Shown here piece by piece: positions 58,192 through 64,000 of a DNA stretch of 64,000 bases. The translations under genes were made by a program, and so were the position numbers. The notes under the pieces are model-generated. The model ran no database searches, was not told the origin of the DNA, and saw only the letters and a program-made list of their open reading frames with translations. Numbering within the stretch: position 1 is the stretch's first letter; each line of letters opens with the position of its first letter. This DNA comes from a gamma proteobacterium HIMB55 (GTDB taxonomy: Bacteria; Pseudomonadota; Gammaproteobacteria; Pseudomonadales; Halieaceae): positions 1,012,035 to 1,076,034 of the forward strand of contig AGIF02000001.1 of the NCBI GenBank assembly GCA_000227505.4. Direction: 5' to 3'.

Positions 58192-58862
58192 CTCTTTGTT
58201 TGAGCGCAGCGCATGTAAGCAAGGTCTATGGTTCAGGCGATGTGGCGGTTAAGGTGCTGGATGATCTATCGATTGACCTCCATGCCGGTGAAAAGATCGC
58301 CATTGTGGGTGGTTCTGGTGCGGGTAAGTCAACGCTGCTCAATATTTTGGGCGGACTCGATCAACCGACTGCGGGTTGTGTTCAGGTTGGTGAAACCGAT
58401 CTCTTCTCCCTTAAGGAGGTTGAGCGAAGCCGCTGGCGTAATCGTCATCTCGGCTTTGTTTTTCAATTCCACCACCTTATGCCGGAATTCAGCGCTGTTG
58501 AGGCTGTGGCGATGCCCGCTAGGATAGGGGGGTTAGCAAAAAATCAGGCGCTAGAGAGGGCGCAGTTTCTGCTATCAGAGCTGGGGCTTGCGGATCGAGT
58601 GAATCATCGTCCAGGCCAGTTATCGGGTGGTGAGCGACAACGCGTTGCGATTGCGCGCGCCCTGATTAATCGTCCAGCCTGTGTGTTGATGGATGAGCCA
58701 ACGGGTAATCTAGATCCGGCAACAGCTGAGCAAGTACTCAATCTTATGCACGACTTGTCGTTCGAGGAGACGGCCTTTGTGATCGTTACCCATGATCCCA
58801 AGATTGCTGCCCAAATGGATAAGCAGTATTTACTTGAAGCAGGGACATTGTGTCTCGAGTGA
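58188..58862 (+). CDS. lolD: Lipoprotein-releasing ABC transporter ATPase LolD
   Basis: A 224-residue ABC ATPase. Walker A is GGSGAGKSTLLNILGGLD (P-loop part GGSGAGKST), the signature is LSGGERQRVAIARAL, Walker B is VLMDEPTGNLD, and the H-loop is VIVTHD. The ATG overlaps the lolC stop (ATGA). It powers lipoprotein release at the inner membrane. The lolE start overlaps it by 13 bases. Confidence 0.95.
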   Translation: MTLCLSAAHVSKVYGSGDVAVKVLDDLSIDLHAGEKIAIVGGSGAGKSTLLNILGGLDQPTAGCVQVGETDLFSLKEVERSRWRNRHLGFVFQFHHLMPEFSAVEAVAMPARIGGLAKNQALERAQFLLSELGLADRVNHRPGQLSGGERQRVAIARALINRPACVLMDEPTGNLDPATAEQVLNLMHDLSFEETAFVIVTHDPKIAAQMDKQYLLEAGTLCLE

Positions 58863-60082
58863 TAGGCATTTGGAGACCGCGCTCACTTCATTTTGAGATG
58901 GCGCTTCGACAATCCTTGGGCAGCGGTTCAGGTCTGTCTTCCTTCTTGTCGAAGCTATCGATAGCGGGAATGGTGATAGCCGTTGCATTTCTGTTGGCCT
59001 CGCTCTCGGTTATGAACGGCTTCGAGCGAGAAATGCGACTTCGCATTCTCAATCTAGTACCTCATGTCACTATTCGTAGCTACCTACCCGAGTCAGCTGG
59101 TAAAACACTGCCAATCGAGTTGGGTGATTTGTCGAATGTTCAGCGAAGTTATCGCTTTAGCGAGAGAAACGCGCTTTTCTCGGCCGCGTTGGACTCTCGG
59201 GTGGGCCGGCTCATCTATGCCGGATCTGACGCGCTTGAGCCCTTACAGCAACACCTAACACCGAGGTTGGAGAAGTTTGCACCGGGAGAGATAGTCCTTG
59301 GTAAAAACTTCGCGGAAGCACTAGGTGTAGAAGTCGGCCAGCCGTTGATTGCGCTTATCAGTGAAGGCGGTAGCCATCGCCAGTTTTTACCCGAAACCGT
59401 GCGACTGGCTGCGGTTTTGGATTCTGGCACTGAAATCGACAGTGTCTTTGCATTGACCCCTATGACCCCGTCAGCTGGCGGGGGTATCAATAGCGAATCC
59501 TTATGGGCTCTTACCATTGCGGATCCGCTGGAGGCGCCAGTATTGGTGCAAACGCTTCGGAAGCGCTTAGGGCCTCAATTCTGGGTTACGGACTGGACAC
59601 AAACACTCGGCAATTTGTATCAAGCAATACAGCTATCGCGCCAAATTGTGGGGTTAATGTTGGTGGCACTCTTGGTGGTCGCCGTTTTCAATATCGTTAC
59701 CTCGCTTGTTTTAGTTATGTCCGATCGTCGGCCCAGCTCGGCGATGTTGCGCGCGATGGGGGCATCACCCTCGGACATCCTCACGATATTCACTGTTCAG
59801 GGGACAATCATTGGCGCCGGCGGTGCGTTTTTGGGGGCTGTACTGGGTGGGCTCTTGGCATTTGCTATCCCAGGTCTTGTATCTCTCATTGAGACTTTCA
59901 GCGGTCAGCCGCTTCTTGATACCAGCGTATATCCATTAGCTTACGTGCCGGTTGATTTAAGGTGGTCGGACTTCTTAAGTGTGTCAGGTGCCGCATTGCT
60001 TTTATCGCTGTTTGCCTGTGCGCTACCTGCGATTGGCTCGGCGAGGGCGTCCATAAGCGATTCGCTGCGCGAAATCCGCTAA
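58850..60082 (+). CDS. lolE: Lipoprotein-releasing ABC transporter permease LolC/E (second copy)
   Basis: A 410-residue permease homologous to the first copy, with helix 1 (IAGMVIAVAFLLASLSVMNGF), a periplasmic domain and three later helices (IVGLMLVALLVVAVFNIVTSL, FTVQGTIIGAGGAFLGAVLGG and LSVSGAALLLSLFACAL split in part). The end SARASISDSLREIR matches the family. GTG start inside the end of lolD. Having two different permeases fits the LolCDE heteromer. Confidence 0.9.
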   Translation: MSRVIGIWRPRSLHFEMALRQSLGSGSGLSSFLSKLSIAGMVIAVAFLLASLSVMNGFEREMRLRILNLVPHVTIRSYLPESAGKTLPIELGDLSNVQRSYRFSERNALFSAALDSRVGRLIYAGSDALEPLQQHLTPRLEKFAPGEIVLGKNFAEALGVEVGQPLIALISEGGSHRQFLPETVRLAAVLDSGTEIDSVFALTPMTPSAGGGINSESLWALTIADPLEAPVLVQTLRKRLGPQFWVTDWTQTLGNLYQAIQLSRQIVGLMLVALLVVAVFNIVTSLVLVMSDRRPSSAMLRAMGASPSDILTIFTVQGTIIGAGGAFLGAVLGGLLAFAIPGLVSLIETFSGQPLLDTSVYPLAYVPVDLRWSDFLSVSGAALLLSLFACALPAIGSARASISDSLREIR

Positions 60083-60618
60083 TTTCGCGATGCACGCCTT
60101 TGGGCAAGGCGTTTACGTGCCCGCTCAGTAATACGCTGGCTGATCCGAAGTCGCCACAGGCCATCTGCAATGAAGTAGCCTAAAAACGCAGCGATGACAC
60201 CCATAACCGCGCAGCCGAGAACAAACGCGGGGAAGATCCCGAGGAACTCAGCACTCAAGGGGTTCAGCCAATCCACCGCAGTGACATCTAAAACAGGCGT
60301 CCCCAACACGGCACTGCCTAAGAGGTAGGCACCCAGATAGATGACAGGCATCGTGACCGGGTTGGTGATGAAGATCAGCATAAAAGACAGCGGCACGTTT
60401 GCGCTAAGCTTGATAGCGAAAAACACCGCGACAAACATTTGGCCGGGCAAGGGGATCATCGAGCAAAAGAGTCCAATGGCAGTTGCACGTGCTATTGATG
60501 TTCGGCTGATATGCCACAACTCTCGACGGTCTAGCAGGTTACCAAAGCGCTCAATTCCATTGACGCGCATCAAGCGCGACGGACTCGGCAGGTACTTTCG
60601 TAACGAGCGTTTTGGCAT
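60079..60618 (-). CDS. DUF2062 membrane protein
   Basis: A roughly 179-residue protein with three or four helices. The DUF2062 core is visible: ARATAIGLFCSMIPLPGQMFVAV, then NVPLSFMLIFITNPVTMPVIY. A basic N-terminus (PKRSLRKYLPSPSR) and a basic C-terminus (RARKRLAQRRASR) flank it. Start at ATG 60618; another ATG is at 60627. The function is unknown. In pseudomonads a DUF2062 gene lies in the same place between lol genes and comEC. It overlaps the lolE end by 4 bases, on the other strand. Confidence 0.85.
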   Translation of the reverse strand: MPKRSLRKYLPSPSRLMRVNGIERFGNLLDRRELWHISRTSIARATAIGLFCSMIPLPGQMFVAVFFAIKLSANVPLSFMLIFITNPVTMPVIYLGAYLLGSAVLGTPVLDVTAVDWLNPLSAEFLGIFPAFVLGCAVMGVIAAFLGYFIADGLWRLRISQRITERARKRLAQRRASRN

Positions 60619-60811
60619 GACCCTCACTCAATTTTCGTTATTTTCGATTTTTTGCGAGTAATGAGCTCATAAAGAGATCACCGCAGTATGTCCCCAGTCA
60701 GTCAGGTCGGAAACTGCTTTCTCACGCAGTGATTATGATGGGACGACAGCCGATCTGCCAGTTGCAAGACACCAAAAATTACGAACATTTGCACGAGAGA
60801 ACGATGCGCTA

Positions 60812-62533
60812 TTGGTGTACTGCCTCACCTGTATTTCTGCGTTACTTCTGCCATCCGCTACAGCCCTAGGAATCTTTGCGGCCGTTGTCGGCAGTATTGT
60901 GCTGGTTTTCCCGCAGGGCCGCATAATGGTAGCCGTGCTCTGTGCTTTGCTGGTTGGTTCTGCACACTTTTATCACCATGAAGCCACTCGAATCCCTCCG
61001 GGCTGCTTCGATACAGCACTTGAAGTAGCGGGTGTCATCGTTTCCTTTCCTCAACGTCGCGAGGGTGTGGGCGAATCCCACTATCTGAGCTTCGACCTTA
61101 ATATTCGTGAGTCAATTCCGCGTGAATGCGGTGCAGGTATAAAAATTCGTGCCTACGCCCACTACGAGGGTGAGGCTCCAGCCTTAAAGATTGGTGACTC
61201 GTTCATAGGGCAAGTACGTCTTCGACCCCCGGGGTCTTTGTGGAATCGAGGCAATTTGCCCTCAAATGTGTATGCGCTTGCGAACAAAACCTCAGCGAGC
61301 GCGAGTGTCGCAGACATTAGATCGATTGAGCCCGGATCTTCACACTTAGCTCAGCTTCGTCACCGGTTGAGTCAGTCGATAACATATTTCGTGAAGTATG
61401 CCGAAGTAGAGCGGCTGTTGCAGGGCTTACTGCTTGGTCGACAGGAGGCGCTTCATCCTGAGGATTGGCTCTTTTTGCGCGAGTACGGGATTGTCCATGT
61501 TTTGGTGGTTAGTGGTGTCCACGTATCACTGGTGGTCCTATGGATGCAAAATCTGCTGAAGCTGCCACGTCGCCTTTTTTTGTTGCGTGATGACACAGGG
61601 TCGGGCTGGCTAGACCTCGCTACAATATCGCTGGTGGCGTCAGGGTATGTTCTCCTCACGGGCGCGTCGTTACCTGCACAACGTGCTCTTTTAATGATGG
61701 GAACTGCTTACTTCATGCGCATCGTGTTCTGGCGTGTCAGTTCTTTATCGTCAGTCGTGGCGGCCGCAGCTGTGCTGGTAACGATTAATCCATGGTCTGC
61801 ACTTACGCCTGGATTTTGGCTGAGTGTTGTACTCACCGGCGTTATCATCGTAGAGACCATAGATGCGCCGCCTAGACCTATTTTAGGATGGTTAAGGCTC
61901 ACCTGTGTTCTCACTGTCACCTCGTCGTTATTAACGGTCTTTTTCTTTCATCAGTTCTCAACTGCGGCACTGGTAAGCAATCTTTTGATCGCGCCTTTCT
62001 TTACTGTTGTGGTGCTTCCAGTGGGACTCCTAGGTTTAGCCATAACTGAAGCGCATTTTGAGTTGGGTGGATGGCTATTGACCGGCATCGCTGCGCTGGT
62101 GAATGAACTGCTCTCGATGATGCTTGCGGCTACTACAATCAGCGGCCTAGGGCGACTAGAGTCCGTTTATGTTCACTCCGGCATTATTTTATACCTTGCA
62201 GTAGCTGCAATGGCTGGCACACTGCCCAAGAAATTAAGCACACTAATTATCTTATTGCTCCCCTGTTCCATTAGCGGATCTAATCACCTTACTAACGCGG
62301 CAGAGATGGTTGTCAGTGATGTGGGGCAGGGGACCATGGTTCTCTTCTCTAGCGATGATCATTACCTTCTCTACGATACCGGAGGGCTAATTGGCTCTGG
62401 AGTTTCGATTGCCGAACGGGAAGTGATTCCATGGCTTAAATCACGCGGTATTAGCGAGATCGATCTTTTGGTGGAGCGCCTTGCGCTATGGGTCGGAAGC
62501 TACCTCTCTCAATGGCTTTCAGCGTATCTGTGA
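60812..62533 (+). CDS. comEC: ComEC/Rec2 DNA-uptake channel, truncated by frameshift
   Basis: The first 573 residues of a ComEC-type competence protein: N-terminal helices and OB-like domain (GIKIRAYAHYEGEAP), the competence helices (VLVVSGVHVSLVV, SLPAQRALLMMG), and the start of the C-terminal metallo-beta-lactamase-like domain (SDVGQGTMVLF, LLYDTGG, EREVIPWLKSRGISEIDLLV). Right after EIDLLV the frame runs into unrelated residues and a stop at 62533. The SHxDxDHxGG metal motif that should come next is absent. The rest of the domain follows in another frame (62488-62958). The start codon (TTG 60812) is uncertain. Confidence 0.8.
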   Translation: MVYCLTCISALLLPSATALGIFAAVVGSIVLVFPQGRIMVAVLCALLVGSAHFYHHEATRIPPGCFDTALEVAGVIVSFPQRREGVGESHYLSFDLNIRESIPRECGAGIKIRAYAHYEGEAPALKIGDSFIGQVRLRPPGSLWNRGNLPSNVYALANKTSASASVADIRSIEPGSSHLAQLRHRLSQSITYFVKYAEVERLLQGLLLGRQEALHPEDWLFLREYGIVHVLVVSGVHVSLVVLWMQNLLKLPRRLFLLRDDTGSGWLDLATISLVASGYVLLTGASLPAQRALLMMGTAYFMRIVFWRVSSLSSVVAAAAVLVTINPWSALTPGFWLSVVLTGVIIVETIDAPPRPILGWLRLTCVLTVTSSLLTVFFFHQFSTAALVSNLLIAPFFTVVVLPVGLLGLAITEAHFELGGWLLTGIAALVNELLSMMLAATTISGLGRLESVYVHSGIILYLAVAAMAGTLPKKLSTLIILLLPCSISGSNHLTNAAEMVVSDVGQGTMVLFSSDDHYLLYDTGGLIGSGVSIAEREVIPWLKSRGISEIDLLVERLALWVGSYLSQWLSAYL

Positions 62534-62958
62534 TGACAGGTACGGGACAGGGCATTGCCAATACGAACGCCGACTCCTGCGTGGTCCTAATCGAATATCA
62601 CGGTCAGCGGATAATCCTTGCAGGGGATATTCCAGCATCAACCGAGCTTGAATTAATCGCCGGTGGATCGCTTCCACCAAAAGTCGATATTTTGGTTGCC
62701 GCGCATCACGGCTCGGCGACATCGAGCTCGCAGACCTTTATAGACAAGGTAGACCCCGCTCATACTGTATTCACGACAAAACGGGCTAATCGCTTTAACC
62801 ATCCTCATGATTCGGTGTTGCGCCGCTTCTTAAATACAGAGACAAAACTATGGGACACGGCTCAAGACGGTGCCGTGACCTTCAAGCTGGTGGGATCCAG
62901 GACTTTTTCAGCAAGTGGTATGCGAAGCGTAAACTCACCCTACTGGGCTCAATTTTGA
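62488..62958 (+). pseudogene. comEC: ComEC C-terminal fragment, out of frame
   Basis: Reads on as the end of the ComEC metallo-beta-lactamase-like domain: NADSCVVLIEYHGQRIILAGDIP, then DILVAAHHGSATSSSQTFI, and DGAVTFKL. A ComEC-like Cys-x-x-Gly segment in this frame begins at about 62482 (CAMG). It overlaps the first part by 46 bases in the -1 frame. It has no ribosome binding site or independent start, so it is taken as the displaced 3' part of one gene. The joined gene lacks roughly 35-40 residues including the metal-binding motif. Confidence 0.8.
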
Positions 62959-63027
62959 TTGAGAAGTCGTTGCTTGGCTCCACCTGATAGCGGGGTATAC
63001 TCTGATTGAGTTCTGGGAGAACCAATC

Positions 63028-63645
63028 ATGTTAGATCTACTCATCGCCGGTGGTTGGGTGATGCCTGTTATCGTTTGTTGTTCGATAGTGGCAGTAAGCA
63101 TCTGTATCGAACGTTATTTTGCCTTAGATCGCCAAAAGATTGCGCCGCCTCATTTGCTTGCAACGGTTTGGCGAGACCTTAAACAAGGCGAGCTTAATGC
63201 CAAAAAGCTGAATGAGCTTCGCGCAGGTTCGCCTTTGGGTGCCATTTTGGCGGCTGGCATATCGAATAGGGCGCAAGGTCGGGATGTTATGAAGGAGAGC
63301 ATCTCTGAGGCTGCGAGTCACGTAGTTCACGACCTCGAAAAGTACCTGAACTCCCTGGGTACAGTTGCGGCTGTGACGCCGCTCTTGGGTCTTCTTGGGA
63401 CCGTTGTTGGGATGATTGATGTATTTACTCAAATCACTACTGTCGGGACGGGAAACGCAAATGCGCTTGCAGGCGGTATTTCAGAGGCATTATTGACCAC
63501 CGCAGCCGGCCTTATAGTGGCCATTCCAGCGCTGGTGATGCATCGGTATTTCACGGGATTGGTTGAGTCGTTAGTCGTTAGTCTTGAACGTGAAGCTATA
63601 AAGCTGGTGGATGCGCTGCACAGCGGAGCGCAGCAGGAATACTGA
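63028..63645 (+). CDS. exbB: ExbB/TolQ-type proton channel protein
   Basis: A 205-residue MotA/TolQ/ExbB family membrane protein with three helices. One N-terminal helix (GGWVMPVIVCCSIVAVSICIE, in parts) is followed by a cytoplasmic loop, and then two helices in TPLLGLLGTVVGMIDVF and LLTTAAGLIVAIPALVM, which carry the family's conserved Thr and Pro-Gly segments. With ExbD it uses the proton gradient to energise an outer-membrane partner. In pseudomonads this pair follows comEC and precedes lpxK-type genes. GGGAGAACCAATC precedes the ATG. Confidence 0.92.
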   Translation: MLDLLIAGGWVMPVIVCCSIVAVSICIERYFALDRQKIAPPHLLATVWRDLKQGELNAKKLNELRAGSPLGAILAAGISNRAQGRDVMKESISEAASHVVHDLEKYLNSLGTVAAVTPLLGLLGTVVGMIDVFTQITTVGTGNANALAGGISEALLTTAAGLIVAIPALVMHRYFTGLVESLVVSLEREAIKLVDALHSGAQQEY

Positions 63646-63647
63646 GG

Positions 63648-64000
63648 ATGAATTTCAAGCGCCAGAGAAAAGAGTCTCTTGCGGTTAATTTGACACCGCT
63701 TATCGACGTGGTGTTTTTACTGCTGATTTTTTTCATGGTCTCAACAAGTTTTACGGATTTGAGTGAATTGGTAGTCAATCTCCCCGAGGCGGAGGGTGAG
63801 CAGCGTCAAGCTGAGAGCAAGGGATTAGAGATTGTTATTACGGCAAACGAGGAAATGTTTTTAAACGGAACGCCATTTCCTGCCGACGATAAAAATTTAC
63901 GGTTAATTCTCGTTGAAAAGGCGGGATCGCGTCGCGATATTCCTATATCAATCATCGCTGACGCCGATACGCGACATGCAATGGTCGTTATGTCGATGGA
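63648..64000 (+). CDS. exbD: ExbD/TolR family protein, cut by window end
   Basis: Frame open from ATG 63648 (just 2 bases after exbB, with GAGG overlapping the exbB stop) to the last base; about 117 residues visible. It starts NFKRQRKESLAVNLTPLIDV, whose Asp in TPLIDVVFLLLIFFMV is the proton-carrying residue in the single membrane helix. The periplasmic domain follows (VNLPEAEGEQ, IVITANEEMFLNGTPF). No stop codon within the window. Partner of ExbB. Confidence 0.92.
   Translation, partial: MNFKRQRKESLAVNLTPLIDVVFLLLIFFMVSTSFTDLSELVVNLPEAEGEQRQAESKGLEIVITANEEMFLNGTPFPADDKNLRLILVEKAGSRRDIPISIIADADTRHAMVVMSM

Noticed and set aside
1-64000. CRISPR arrays, insertion sequences, integrases, phage genes
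   Set aside because: No evenly spaced repeats, transposase, integrase or phage structural motifs were seen on either strand.

Overview
This 64 kb window is chromosomal DNA from a free-living gammaproteobacterium. Gene order follows, block after block, that known from Pseudomonas and relatives: folC-dedD-cvpA-purF-metZ; acnB through lpxH-ppiB-glnS-cysS-folD plus tRNAs; ffs-dnaX-recR; rnd-ycgL; topA-DUF6586-lexA; csiV-mfd-gap-nqrABCDEF-apbE-nqrM-lolCDE-comEC-exbBD. The Na+-pumping NADH dehydrogenase, an RND pump, a cytochrome P450 and a lipoprotein PQQ alcohol dehydrogenase suggest a marine aerobic heterotroph, perhaps of the Halieaceae (OM60/NOR5) type. That placement is inference from gene content; no rRNA gene is present.

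Layout. 1-5.04 kb: folate, purine and methionine genes in one tightly packed + strand run. 5.2-7.8 kb: acnB (- strand) with a clear terminator and a good -10 box. 7.9-15.4 kb: DUF1289 protein, miaE, lpxH/ppiB, glnS/cysS, an epoxide-hydrolase-like enzyme and folD. 15.5-18.9 kb: tRNA-Pro and tRNA-His on one side and tRNA-Arg on the other bracket a small accessory segment (P450, a 31-residue membrane peptide, a methyltransferase, a VOC protein). 18.9-24.2 kb: a membrane protein and an RND efflux operon with its own TetR gene as last cistron and a palindrome at its head. 24.4-30.4 kb: 4.5S RNA, dnaX with a complete programmed frameshift cassette, recR (ybaB absent from its usual place), rnd, a MATE transporter, ycgL. 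30.4-35.8 kb: MoxR ATPase and VWA partner, the PQQ/haem alcohol dehydrogenase, a SpoU methyltransferase, a glutaredoxin-like protein. 35.8-42.5 kb: UspA, topA and its conserved small neighbours, lexA with its SOS box, an MscS channel. 42.5-60.1 kb: csiV/mfd, gap, and the nqr operon continuing through apbE, nqrM and lolCDE. 60.1-64 kb: DUF2062 protein, a comEC broken by an apparent internal deletion, exbB, and exbD running off the end.

How the parts work together. The 49.8-57 kb run is a whole respiratory module: six Nqr subunits, the flavin transferase ApbE that attaches FMN to NqrB and NqrC, and the iron-delivery factor NqrM. LolCDE then moves lipoproteins to the outer membrane. GlnS/CysS, MiaE, three tRNAs, Rnd and a SpoU enzyme serve translation; Mfd, RecR, DnaX, TopA and LexA serve DNA maintenance.

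No CRISPR array, insertion sequence, integrase or phage gene was seen. The most notable signals are the broken comEC, an intrinsic-terminator-like hairpin inside the apbE signal-peptide coding region, the conserved dnaX frameshift cassette, a hairpin-rich nqrA leader, perfect palindromes just upstream of two stable RNAs, nested inverted repeats upstream of the P450, and a tiny membrane-protein gene with a strong ribosome binding site.
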